A stretch of 12,637 nucleotides of DNA from Acidobacteriota bacterium (GCA_021784615.1 JAJYHU010000400.1:1-12637), one strand, 5' to 3'. Positions 1 through 6,880 are shown, counted from the stretch's first letter. Notes: generated by a model not told the origin, from the sequence alone. Numbers and translations: made by a program.

Positions 1-143
1 TCTTCGGGTATCCGGATGAATTGCACGCTTCGGCGCTGAAAAATCAAAAGCCGAAAGGCAAGGGACACGGCATGTCGGATTGGTCGCGCGGTAAGCTCCC
101 CCAGCAAGAAAAAACTCCGCCACCTAGTTTATTTTTTATGTGA
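1..143 (+). CDS. 3' fragment of an unidentified protein gene
   Basis: A + strand frame is open from base 3 to a TGA at 141-143 and encodes about 46 residues. The gene would begin left of the window. The peptide begins FGYPDELHASALKNQKPKGK and ends with a proline-rich, slightly hydrophobic tail, PPPSLFFM. I do not recognise the family. It lies 66 bp upstream of the GMC gene on the same strand, so it may be the preceding gene of that cluster. The frame is short enough that chance openness cannot be excluded. The AT-rich last 15 codons look more like intergenic DNA than the first 30. Confidence 0.4.
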   Translation, partial: FGYPDELHASALKNQKPKGKGHGMSDWSRGKLPQQEKTPPPSLFFM

Positions 144-209
144 ACGATAACTGCTCTTCAAATTTTGTGATAAACTCCTCCGGAAACTTCAGGTTGGGGC
201 AAAGGGGCC

Positions 210-1916
210 ATGGCACAAATCAGGAAAAGTCCAAAAACGTATGACGCTATTATCGTAGGTTCAGGCGCGGGCGGCGGCATGGCAGCCTATGTCCTGACTC
301 AGGCGGGGGCTAAATGCCTGATCCTCGAAGCCGGCGGCTGGTACGACACCGCCAAGCAGTCCAAGATGTTCGAATGGAATTACCAGGCGCCGCACCGCGG
401 CGCGGTTGCCCCCAACACCACCTTTGACTATTTTGACGCCGCGGTCGACGGTTGGACCGTTCCCGGCGAGCCTTATTTGAATGCCCCCGGAACAGACTGG
501 GCATGGTTCCGCTCGCGGATGCTGGGCGGCCGGACGAACCATTGGGGGCGTATTTCGCTTCGCATGGGGCCGTATGATTTTAAGCCTTACAGCCGCGACG
601 GCAAAGGATTCGACTGGCCCATCAGCTATGAAGATCTCGCACCCTATTACGACAAAACAGAGGAATTGATTGGGGTCTTCGGGTCCGCCGAACATCTTGT
701 GAATGATCCGGACGGCAAGTTTCTGCCGGCGCCTAAACCTCGCTGCTACGAGTTATTGATTCAGCAGGCCTGCCGGAAGCTCAACATTCCCTGCATTCCC
801 TCCAGATTTTCAATTCTCACCCGGCCGCTCCATGGCCGTCCGGCCTGCCACTACTGCTCGCAGTGCGGCCGCTCGTGCGGGACGTCTTCGAACTTCTCCT
901 CCCCCACGGTCCTGCTTCCTCCGGCATTGGCGACGGGAAATCTGGAAATTCGCTGCGATGCCATGGCGCGGGAAATTTTGGTGGGGCCGGACGGCCTAGC
1001 GACGGGAGTCTCCTACATCGACAAGAAGACTCGCCAGGAAGTTCAGGTGCGCGGAAAGATTGTGGTGGCGGCAGCGAGCAGTTGTGAGACGGCGCGGCTG
1101 CTGCTGAATTCCCGCAGCCCGCAGCATCCCGACGGGCTTGCGAACTCAAGCGGCATTGTGGGCCGCTACCTGATGGACACGGTGGGCGCGGACGGCACGG
1201 AGGGATTTTTCCCTGTGCTCATGGATCTTCCTCCCCACAATGACGACGGGACCGGTGGGTTTCACCTCTATATGCCCTGGTGGAACTACGAAAAACAGTT
1301 CCGGAATGAGTTGCCTTTCTCGCGCGGCTATCACATTGAGATGGGCGGCGGACGCCACATGCCTGGATTGAGCCAGTTCTCGGATTCCCAGCGCTACCTG
1401 GGCGGCGGCTATGGCGTGGAGTTGAAACGCGGCTGCCGAAAACTGTATGGAGCTTTCATCGGTTTTTCGGCCCGGGGCGAAATGATTCCCAACGGCCAGA
1501 GCTACTGCGAGGTCGACAGGAACGTTGTGGATCAATGGGGAATTCCGGTGCTGAAGTTCCATTTCAAATGGTCCGAGGACGAAATCCAAATGGCCCGGCA
1601 TGCCCGGGAAACCTTCCGGGAAATCATTGAGACGGCAGGCGGAGAGGTTGTCAGAACCGCGGGCCCCGAAAGCAATTGGGGCATTTCAACGGGCGGCGCC
1701 ATCATCCACGAAGTGGGCACAGCCAGGATGGGCCAAACTCGCAGCACCTCGGCGCTGAACCCCTACTGCCAGGCGTGGGACTGCAAGAACGTTTTCGTTA
1801 CCGATGGCGCGCCTTTTGTCAGCAACGCCAACAAGAATCCCACGCTCACCATCCTGGCGCTGGCCTGGCGCACTTCGGAATACATCCGGGACCAGGTCAA
1901 CAAGAGAAACGTATAA
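210..1916 (+). CDS. GMC-family FAD-dependent sugar/glycoside dehydrogenase, large subunit
   Basis: This 568-residue flavoprotein belongs to the glucose-methanol-choline (GMC) oxidoreductase family and should oxidise a sugar or glycoside hydroxyl while reducing FAD. The N-terminal dinucleotide-binding motif is GSGAGG (G17, G19, G22), followed by LILEAGG. The C-terminal GMC half carries HEVGTARMG, with candidate catalytic H500, and NANKNPTLTI, with candidate partner N543. A Cys cluster (C213, C216, C219, C223) with CxxCxxCxxxC spacing suggests an Fe-S centre. Bacterial FAD-glucose dehydrogenases also carry a cysteine-ligated cluster in this subunit. No signal peptide is visible. The next gene, 40 bp downstream, encodes a Tat-signal partner that could carry this subunit through the Tat system, as in known FAD-dependent dehydrogenase complexes. 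The start follows a weak AAAGGGG ribosome site. Gluconate, glucose or glucoside-3 dehydrogenase specificity cannot be told apart from sequence reading alone. Confidence 0.9.
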   Translation: MAQIRKSPKTYDAIIVGSGAGGGMAAYVLTQAGAKCLILEAGGWYDTAKQSKMFEWNYQAPHRGAVAPNTTFDYFDAAVDGWTVPGEPYLNAPGTDWAWFRSRMLGGRTNHWGRISLRMGPYDFKPYSRDGKGFDWPISYEDLAPYYDKTEELIGVFGSAEHLVNDPDGKFLPAPKPRCYELLIQQACRKLNIPCIPSRFSILTRPLHGRPACHYCSQCGRSCGTSSNFSSPTVLLPPALATGNLEIRCDAMAREILVGPDGLATGVSYIDKKTRQEVQVRGKIVVAAASSCETARLLLNSRSPQHPDGLANSSGIVGRYLMDTVGADGTEGFFPVLMDLPPHNDDGTGGFHLYMPWWNYEKQFRNELPFSRGYHIEMGGGRHMPGLSQFSDSQRYLGGGYGVELKRGCRKLYGAFIGFSARGEMIPNGQSYCEVDRNVVDQWGIPVLKFHFKWSEDEIQMARHARETFREIIETAGGEVVRTAGPESNWGISTGGAIIHEVGTARMGQTRSTSALNPYCQAWDCKNVFVTDGAPFVSNANKNPTLTILALAWRTSEYIRDQVNKRNV

Positions 1917-1956
1917 AGACCCCGATTGGATCCTGATAGAGGGAGCTGAAAGAATC

Positions 1957-2628
1957 ATGGACAACGACCGGAACGCGAATCGCGAGGGCAATCTCAAGCG
2001 GCGTGACATGCTGAAGGCAATTACCGCCGTGCCCGCCGCAGCCTTGATCCCGCTCGGGTCAGCCGCAGCCGCTGAGGGGCAAAAGTCCAGGGCGCCCGCA
2101 GAGGCTCGAACCGCCGGCGGCTATCGCCTGCAGGTTCTGACCCCGCACGAATATGAAACCGTCAAGGTGTTGAGTGACTGGATCATTCCCGCGGACGAGC
2201 GCAGCGGCAGCGCCAGCCAGGCCGGCGTCCCGCAAGTTATCGACGACTACATCAACTTCAAGGGAGGCGACTTGCTGGCGGAAATCCGCGGCGGCCTGAT
2301 GTGGCTGGACGTGGAATGCAAGCACCAGTTCGGCCACGTGTTCATCGGATGCTCTCAGCCCGATCAAAAGAAGATCCTCGACCGCATCGCTTATCCCGAC
2401 AAAGCATCGCCTGAAGATGCGAATTATGTCGAGTTTTTCAACCAATTTCGCGCTCTGGTGGTGGGCGGATTCTTCTCAAGCGAAATGGGCGTGAAAGACC
2501 TCCCCTACCTCGGCAACAAGGTTGTGGCTGATTGGGAAGGCTGCCCCGCAAATGTCCTGGCCCAGATCAACAAAAACCTCGCACACAAGAACATCGGCCT
2601 CACCCTTCCGACTCCAGAAGAAGGTTAA
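1957..2628 (+). CDS. Gluconate 2-dehydrogenase subunit 3-like small subunit with Tat signal
   Basis: This 223-residue protein resembles the gluconate 2-dehydrogenase subunit 3 family, the small chaperone or hitch-hiker subunit of GMC dehydrogenase complexes. The N-terminus has a twin-arginine signal: KRRDMLKAI, then an Ala/Pro-rich hydrophobic stretch and a likely AxA-type cleavage region at GSAAAAEG. The mature part starts with the family-typical LTPHEYETVKVLSDWIIPAD and contains DDYINF, FFNQFRALVVGGFFSSEMG and a late GCPAN segment. The frame is open further upstream to 1804, but ATG 1957 is preceded by GAGGGAGCTGA, which is a good ribosome site, and places the Tat motif near the N-terminus. 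It is almost certainly co-transcribed with the GMC gene 40 bp upstream and should export that folded flavoprotein. No cytochrome c gene follows, although many such complexes include one. Confidence 0.88.
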   Translation: MDNDRNANREGNLKRRDMLKAITAVPAAALIPLGSAAAAEGQKSRAPAEARTAGGYRLQVLTPHEYETVKVLSDWIIPADERSGSASQAGVPQVIDDYINFKGGDLLAEIRGGLMWLDVECKHQFGHVFIGCSQPDQKKILDRIAYPDKASPEDANYVEFFNQFRALVVGGFFSSEMGVKDLPYLGNKVVADWEGCPANVLAQINKNLAHKNIGLTLPTPEEG

Positions 2629-2639
2629 AATCAGACGAA

Positions 2640-2666
2640 GGGCGATTAGCCCGAAGGTTTTGTTTT
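2640..2666. terminator. Weak bidirectional terminator candidate between convergent genes
   Basis: A short stem GGGC (2640-2643) and GCCC (2649-2652) with a 5-base loop is followed on the + strand by a T-rich run (2658-2666). On the - strand the same hairpin is followed by a T-rich stretch further on. It sits between the subunit-3 gene and the convergent endonuclease V gene, where a shared terminator would be expected. The stem is only 4 bp, so the call is tentative. Confidence 0.3.
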
Positions 2667-2694
2667 CGCTCCGCACGACAATTCTCCATCTTTT

Positions 2695-3447
2695 TCATTC
2701 GTTGAGAAGAAGACTGCCGCTGAGATCAAAGGGCTGGCGCCGGCGAAGAGACTGCTGATAGGCCCGGCGGAGATCCCGCACATAATGGTCTGCTTCGCGC
2801 GTAGGCTTGGGGATTCGGAATCCGTCGACGCACTGCCGGACCAATTTCACAGCAGTCTCAAGCGAAACGCGGTGTCCCTGCGTTACGTAGATCGGCTTGA
2901 CGCCGTCGCGGGTTCGCAACACACGCCCCACACGTTCCCCGCGGAAGTAAAGTGACGTGGCCGAGCCCGCTCTTGATGCGGGCTCCCGGTGTTCCCCCAC
3001 CAAAAGGGATTTGGCACAACCGATCGCCGGCTTGTCGAACAGCACGCCCATGTGGCAGGCAATCCCGAACAGACGAGGATGAGCCCGGCCGTGCCCATCA
3101 ATCAGGAACAGGTCGGGTTTCGTTCGAAGCCGCGCAAAGGCCGCGATCAAAATGGGGCATTCCCGGAAGGAGAGCAGGCCGGGCACGTAGGGAAATCGCA
3201 GTTTGCGGCGCGCCATACGGCGCTCCACCTCTCGAAGATCGGGGAAGCGGTAAACAATGACACCGCCAAAAGCTGTTTGCGTTTCAGGATCAAAGGCTAT
3301 GTCGGCGCCCGCCACGTATCGAATCGGAGCGAAGCGGTCCGAGAGCACGACAAGATCGCGCAGCCGCTCCTGGACCCGCACGGCCTGTCGCGGAGTAAGG
3401 TTCCAACGGCTCGGCAAAATGGGTTTCATAAGACTCGGCCATCTCAT
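2695..3447 (-). CDS. nfi: Endonuclease V (deoxyinosine 3' endonuclease)
   Basis: This 250-residue nuclease cuts DNA one nucleotide 3' of deoxyinosine, starting repair of deaminated adenine. The family motifs are intact. VAGADIAFD carries metal ligand D49. PYVPGLLSFRE carries the wedge motif PYVP (Y87) and E96. LIDGHGRAHPRLFGIACHMG carries D117. IGCAKS carries K146. These match the Thermotoga enzyme residues Y80, E89, D110 and K139 with a constant offset of seven, and D43 with an offset of six. The frame is open upstream to about 3660, but ATG 3447 is chosen because AAAGGGAGT lies directly upstream and the extension is not family-like. The gene is convergent with the dehydrogenase operon and divergent from the ROK gene, and has no obvious functional tie to either. 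The C-terminal tail of about 25 basic residues is not a core feature. Confidence 0.95.
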   Translation of the reverse strand: MRWPSLMKPILPSRWNLTPRQAVRVQERLRDLVVLSDRFAPIRYVAGADIAFDPETQTAFGGVIVYRFPDLREVERRMARRKLRFPYVPGLLSFRECPILIAAFARLRTKPDLFLIDGHGRAHPRLFGIACHMGVLFDKPAIGCAKSLLVGEHREPASRAGSATSLYFRGERVGRVLRTRDGVKPIYVTQGHRVSLETAVKLVRQCVDGFRIPKPTREADHYVRDLRRAYQQSLRRRQPFDLSGSLLLNE

Positions 3448-3645
3448 GATACTCCCTTTGCGGCTTGTTTCCCTGCACTGATCGAGTGCCCCTCGCCGCG
3501 CTAAGGGTGCGTAGGGTTGGCAACGCTCCAAAACCGCGATAGACTCAAGCGCTTTGAATTGTCGGAATCCTTTGCGTCCGGTCGTGCGGGCCCAGGCGCA
3601 GGCTTGGCGACGGGAAAGGAAACGCACTGCCTCACAAGAAAACCC

Positions 3646-4824
3646 ATGAAGAATCGGCATGACTTTGACTCCGGCCTGTGCCGGATCATCGAGGAAATTT
3701 CAAAACGTCCGTCCGTCTCAGCGCGCACCCTCGCGGGAGAACTTGGCTTAAAGGCTTCGAGCCTTGAAAGCCCGATCCGCACACTGCGACGGAAACAACT
3801 GATCGTCCCGGGCGTTCACCGCAATGAGATGGCGCTCAACCGCGCCTTCGGATACCTGGTCGGCATCGACATGGGAGCGAGCCATCTGCATTTTGCCCTG
3901 GCCGATTTTTCCGGCGAGGTTATCGACAACTTCACGGCGGAAGTCCGGCCGGAAGACGGCCCGCGCAAAACGATCTGCCAGATCAAGAAGGGCATCCACA
4001 GGCTTGTGCCCGCAGACAAACGGGCCCGCCTTCGCGCGATTGCGCTCGGAGTCCCCAGCCCCGTCGATCCTCGAACAGGGCTGGTTCTCCTCGCCAACAA
4101 CTTGCCGGGATGGAAGCACATCGATCTGAAGGATGCTCTCGAAAAAGAGTTCCGTCTCCCGGTCGCCATTGAAAACGACGCGAACATGGCCGCTGTCGGC
4201 GAACATTGGCGAGGCGCCGCGGAGAATGCCGATAACTTCATCTTCATCGCTCTAGGAACGGGCATTGGATCAGGCGTTTTTGTGAACGGGCGGCTCTATG
4301 TGGGCCGTGGCGGAGCCGCCGGTGAACTGCATCCCATGAACGTCGAGTGGACGCGTTGGAAAGATGATTTTGGCGACACGGGTTATTTTGAGAGCCATGC
4401 CTCCGGACAAGGCATTGCCAGCCTGGGACGAAAACTTATGAAGGCCGGAGTTCGCGGCAGCCGCGCAGGCTTGGCGAAAAAACGCGATGCCTATTTCGTC
4501 TTTGAGGCCTATCACAGGGGCGACCCGGCGGCGCGTGAGGTTCTTGAAAGGATTTTTACGATCCTGGGCGTCGGCATCGCCAATATCGTCGCCATCTTGG
4601 ACCCGGACCTGATTGTCCTGGGCGGCGGCATCAGCCGCGGGGCGCCCGATTTTATGCTGACAACCGCCGGACGCGTTGCGAAAAAAATCCAGCCGGACTG
4701 CCCGCCGATCTGTTTGAGCGCACTCGGAGATAAAGCGCAAACTTACGGTGCCGTCTTTTCGGCAATGATGGCCGCATGTAGGGTTGCAACACGCGGCTCA
4801 TCAGAGCGCAGCAAGAAAGGGTAA
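3646..4824 (+). CDS. ROK-family transcriptional regulator / sugar kinase-like protein
   Basis: This 392-residue protein has an N-terminal winged helix-turn-helix (about residues 8-55, including SVSARTLAGELGLKASSLES) fused to a ROK domain. This is the NagC/XylR-type architecture of sugar-responsive repressors. The ROK part has phosphate-binding GIDMGAS, the GLVLLANNLPGWKHIDL segment, the catalytic-type Asp in ENDANMAA, ALGTGIGSG and IVLGGGIS, so ATP and sugar binding and even kinase activity are conceivable. The zinc site is abnormal: the usual CxCGxxGCxE is DDFGDTGYFE (4363-4392), with all three Cys lost. A His remains in GELHPM, but with one residue fewer than the usual GExGH. ATG 3646 is preferred over the TTG at 3517, because the extension is low-complexity and lacks a ribosome site. 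The convergent SIS gene is a plausible target. Regulator versus kinase cannot be settled by reading. Confidence 0.88.
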   Translation: MKNRHDFDSGLCRIIEEISKRPSVSARTLAGELGLKASSLESPIRTLRRKQLIVPGVHRNEMALNRAFGYLVGIDMGASHLHFALADFSGEVIDNFTAEVRPEDGPRKTICQIKKGIHRLVPADKRARLRAIALGVPSPVDPRTGLVLLANNLPGWKHIDLKDALEKEFRLPVAIENDANMAAVGEHWRGAAENADNFIFIALGTGIGSGVFVNGRLYVGRGGAAGELHPMNVEWTRWKDDFGDTGYFESHASGQGIASLGRKLMKAGVRGSRAGLAKKRDAYFVFEAYHRGDPAAREVLERIFTILGVGIANIVAILDPDLIVLGGGISRGAPDFMLTTAGRVAKKIQPDCPPICLSALGDKAQTYGAVFSAMMAACRVATRGSSERSKKG

Positions 4825-4881
4825 AGGAAAGGCGCGCCGGGCGCTGTACGGCCTCTAAATAACCACTCGGTCGCCGGAGGG

Positions 4882-5946
4882 TTATTCGCTGCGCGTCACG
4901 CCTTCGGCTATCCAGAACTTTCCCGGCTCGTATCCGAATTGCACAGCGTAATCGTGCGCAAGCAGTTGCATCAGCACGGTATCCACCAGGGTTCCAAGCC
5001 CCAGGCGAATCGGCTCAACCTGAATCAGCCGCATGTCAGTAACGTTTTCAACCGGCCGATCCGCGAGAAGCAGCACACGCCCATGGTGAGAACGGATGTC
5101 CTCGGCCAGCCGCAAAAGAAGTCCGGCCGTCTTCCGTCCTTGAGGAACCGGCCGGGCGTGCCGGACAAAAATGATGTAACAATGCGATGGGTTGACGATT
5201 TCGATGGGACCATGGCGAAACTGCGCCGCGCTCATCGGTTCGGCCGCCATCCTCGCGACCTCTTTGAGCATCAAGGCTCCCTGATAGGCGGAGGCTAGGT
5301 CGGCTCCGCGCGACATCAGCGCGACGTACGGCGGCCGGCCCAAAAACTGCAGCGTCGGCGGCATCAGAACATCATGACGTTCAAGGACGCTTTCCTCCGC
5401 CTCCACGGCACTCTTCAGCGCCTGAGAAAGCGGCCGATGGTCTTCCCCGGCAAGAGCAAAGGCAAGGTACATCAGGACGGCCACCGCGCAGGTATAAGTC
5501 TTGGTGCTGACCGCCGCCTGCATGCCGGCCATCATCGGCAGCATTAAGGCGGCCCGCTGCGCCAGCCGGCTCTTTTCCATATTCGTGACGGCGATAACCT
5601 TGACCTTGGCTGGCAAGTCTTCCAAAAGGCGCACCACCTCCGCTGTCTCTCCTGATTGAGAAACCACGATCAACAGCGTGTCCCGGGTGAGAATCTTCAG
5701 GTGGTAGTGAACCAGCTCCGCAGTTTCCCATACCAGAGCGCGATACCCCATCTCCGTCAGATAGGCTTGGGCGGGATACGCCGCATAAAGCGAGGAGCCC
5801 ATCCCCGTAAATATGACGGTTGGATGCCGCGAGGCTCCCAGCACTTTTAGCGCCTTCCGTGAAATGGCGCCGGGGCTTGCATAATACTTTCGCACATTGG
5901 CAAGGGCACCGGGTTGCTGGAGGATCTCTTCCATCAAAGGGGTCAT
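4882..5946 (-). CDS. SIS-domain sugar-phosphate isomerase/deaminase (GlmS isomerase-half-like)
   Basis: This 354-residue protein has two SIS phosphosugar-binding domains and corresponds to the isomerase half of glucosamine-6-phosphate synthase, without the N-terminal glutaminase domain. It opens with the family-typical MTPLMEEILQQP. SIS 1 contains TGMGSSLYAAYPA and VVSQSGETAEVV. SIS 2 contains MSRGADLASAYQGALMLKE and AAQFRHGP. Against E. coli GlmS, E488 (in MLKE) and H504 (in RHGP) are kept, K485 is Met, and the lysine near the C-terminus (K603) is missing: the end reads WIAEGVTRSE. Without glutaminase it cannot be a standard GlmS. Likely roles are NagB-II-type glucosamine-6-phosphate deaminase, AgaS-like, or fructosamine deglycase-like. 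ATG 5946 is preferred over ATG 6006 because conserved sequence begins there. It is convergent with the ROK gene, 57 bp apart, which suggests amino-sugar catabolism. Confidence 0.85.
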   Translation of the reverse strand: MTPLMEEILQQPGALANVRKYYASPGAISRKALKVLGASRHPTVIFTGMGSSLYAAYPAQAYLTEMGYRALVWETAELVHYHLKILTRDTLLIVVSQSGETAEVVRLLEDLPAKVKVIAVTNMEKSRLAQRAALMLPMMAGMQAAVSTKTYTCAVAVLMYLAFALAGEDHRPLSQALKSAVEAEESVLERHDVLMPPTLQFLGRPPYVALMSRGADLASAYQGALMLKEVARMAAEPMSAAQFRHGPIEIVNPSHCYIIFVRHARPVPQGRKTAGLLLRLAEDIRSHHGRVLLLADRPVENVTDMRLIQVEPIRLGLGTLVDTVLMQLLAHDYAVQFGYEPGKFWIAEGVTRSE

Positions 5947-6044
5947 GGTACCAGCCTTGGCAATAAAAGTTAGCGGGCCGGGCGTTCCTCGGAACTGCCG
6001 CAGCATTCAAACCGGGTCGATGGTTGTCATGGACTTCACTTGCG

Positions 6045-6075
6045 ATTCTAACACCGTGTGCAGGTTGACGGACAA
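6045..6075 (-). promoter_or_regulatory. Weak promoter candidate for the SIS gene
   Basis: On the - strand TTGTCC (6070-6075) and TAGAAT (6045-6050) are separated by 19 bases. The -10 hexamer is a fair match to TATAAT but the spacing is long. It lies about 100 bp upstream of the SIS start codon. A lutC promoter candidate uses the same TAGAAT at the same 19-base spacing, which is mild support. Confidence 0.25.
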
Positions 6076-6089
6076 TAATAGCTTGCGGC

Positions 6090-6102
6090 TCGGACGGTCC
6101 GA
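6090..6102. promoter_or_regulatory. 13-bp palindrome, possible operator
   Basis: TCGGAC (6090-6095) and GTCCGA (6097-6102) form a perfect inverted repeat around one base, within an outer GCTCG (6088-6092) and CGAGC (6106-6110) pair. It lies just upstream of the candidate SIS promoter. A dimeric repressor such as the neighbouring ROK protein could bind it, but that link is inference. Confidence 0.3.
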
Positions 6103-6300
6103 CAACGAGCAATGTCGGCTTTTAACGCTATTCGCGCTAAGCAATCAAGTTCAAAGATCCAAACGAAGTCCTGGGCAGCTATACGCTGAAGGTTGCGCAG
6201 CCCATGGTTAAAAGGCATTCAGGCACACCAACACCCCCCGGCGGAAAACCAATTCCCAGGATCGAGGAAGGAAAGAATCTGAGGATTTGTTAGCGGTGAG

Positions 6301-6331
6301 GATGGGGGCCGGATGTTATATGACCCCCATC
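6301..6331 (-). terminator. Hairpin directly 3' of the cold-shock gene
   Basis: GATGGGGG (6301-6308) and CCCCCATC (6324-6331) form a perfect 8-bp GC-rich stem with a 15-base loop, four bases after the csp stop codon on the - strand. No T run follows (the next bases are CTCACCGC), so it may act as a mRNA 3' stabiliser or a terminator of the kind lacking a U tract. Confidence 0.5.
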
Positions 6332-6335
6332 AATG

Positions 6336-6548
6336 TTAGAGTTGAACAACGTTTGCCGCTTGGAGCCCTTTCGGACCCTTCACGACTTCAAACTCAACTT
6401 GCGAACCTTCTTGCAGGCTGCGGTACCCATCCCCTTGAATTGCAGAAAAGTGGACGAATACATCTTCGCCACCTTGCCGTTGGATAAAACCATAGCCCTT
6501 GCTGGCGTTAAACCACTTCACAGTTCCTTGCTCGCGATTGTTACTCAC
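6336..6548 (-). CDS. Cold-shock-domain RNA chaperone (CspA family)
   Basis: This 70-residue single cold-shock domain binds single-stranded RNA and DNA and melts RNA structure. The core motifs are present: TVKWFNASKGYGFIQ (RNP1 is KGYGFI), DVFVHFSAI (RNP2 is VFVHF), a GYRSLQEGSQVEFEV strand, and a C-terminal GLQAANV. Length and motif spacing are normal for the family. The start is GTG at 6548, supported by AAAAGGAG (6560-6567). Starting at the next GTG (TVKW) would remove the normal N-terminal tail. The gene follows a long AT-rich leader and ends at a strong hairpin, so it looks monocistronic. Whether it is cold-induced or constitutive cannot be read from the coding sequence. Confidence 0.95.
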   Translation of the reverse strand: MSNNREQGTVKWFNASKGYGFIQRQGGEDVFVHFSAIQGDGYRSLQEGSQVEFEVVKGPKGLQAANVVQL

Positions 6549-6559
6549 TTTTACTTCTA

Positions 6560-6567
6560 CTCCTTTT
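6560..6567 (-). promoter_or_regulatory. Ribosome binding site deciding the GTG start of csp
   Basis: AAAAGGAG on the - strand lies 11 bases upstream of GTG 6548. The spacing is slightly long, but no ATG lies in the coding frame nearby. Confidence 0.7.
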
Positions 6568-6692
6568 GATGATTAGCGCCGTCAATTCTCTGCTTAACTT
6601 CCAGGGCTGAACAACACAAACGACCGCGCTCTAAACCGCACAGCCTTTGAGTACAACTCGAAAGGTACACAAGAGCGACAAACGCAGCCCTA

Positions 6693-6724
6693 TTGTGCCA
6701 TATTGCAACAATTTCAACAATTAT
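6693..6724 (-). promoter_or_regulatory. Candidate csp promoter with tandem ATTGTTG repeat
   Basis: On the - strand TTGTTG is followed after 17 bases by CACAAT, which gives a tolerable sigma-70 match at optimal spacing. The -35 part overlaps a tandem direct repeat (CAACAATT at 6706-6713 and 6715-6722 on the + strand). Transcription from here would give a csp leader of about 140 bases. Confidence 0.35.
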
Positions 6725-6749
6725 TTTTCGCGGGATTTTAATGAACGAT

Positions 6750-6771
6750 ATTGGGAGCCGCTTGTCCCAAT
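6750..6771. repeat. 7-bp perfect inverted repeat
   Basis: ATTGGGA (6750-6756) and TCCCAAT (6765-6771) flank an 8-base loop, upstream of the csp promoter candidate. It could be a lutC read-through terminator or a protein-binding site. No T run follows on either strand. Confidence 0.4.
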
Positions 6772-6880
6772 TCCGCGGGGAAACTGAATGAGTATTGCGC
6801 CTGGGATCGAGATTGGACTTCCTGATCGGCAACTCTGCATCACAGGCAGGCCGCAAGCTGATGGACGCAATGCGCGGACT

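Larger units (their letters stand above)
5947..6335. other. 389-bp intergenic region upstream of the SIS gene
   Basis: No convincing complete gene lies here. The region holds the csp 3' hairpin (6301-6331), a 13-bp palindrome (6090-6102) and a weak - strand promoter candidate (6045-6075). It also holds a 50-codon + strand stop-to-stop frame (6141-6293) containing LGSYTLKVAQP, which could be a gene remnant but has no start with a ribosome site. Confidence 0.6.

Noticed and set aside
3517..3645. TTG-initiated N-terminal extension of the ROK protein
   Set aside because: No ribosome site, composition unlike the family, and the HTH is already complete from ATG 3646.
3448..3660. Upstream extension of endonuclease V
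   Set aside because: ATG 3447 has an ideal AAAGGGAGT site, and the extra 71 residues resemble no EndoV and would overlap the ROK start.
4831..4838. GGCGCGCC palindrome between the ROK and SIS genes as a terminator
   Set aside because: There is no loop and no T run; it is a short restriction-site-like palindrome.
5381..6112. A 243-codon - strand frame overlapping the SIS gene in another phase
   Set aside because: The sequence is low in recognisable structure, while the overlapping frame has both SIS domains.
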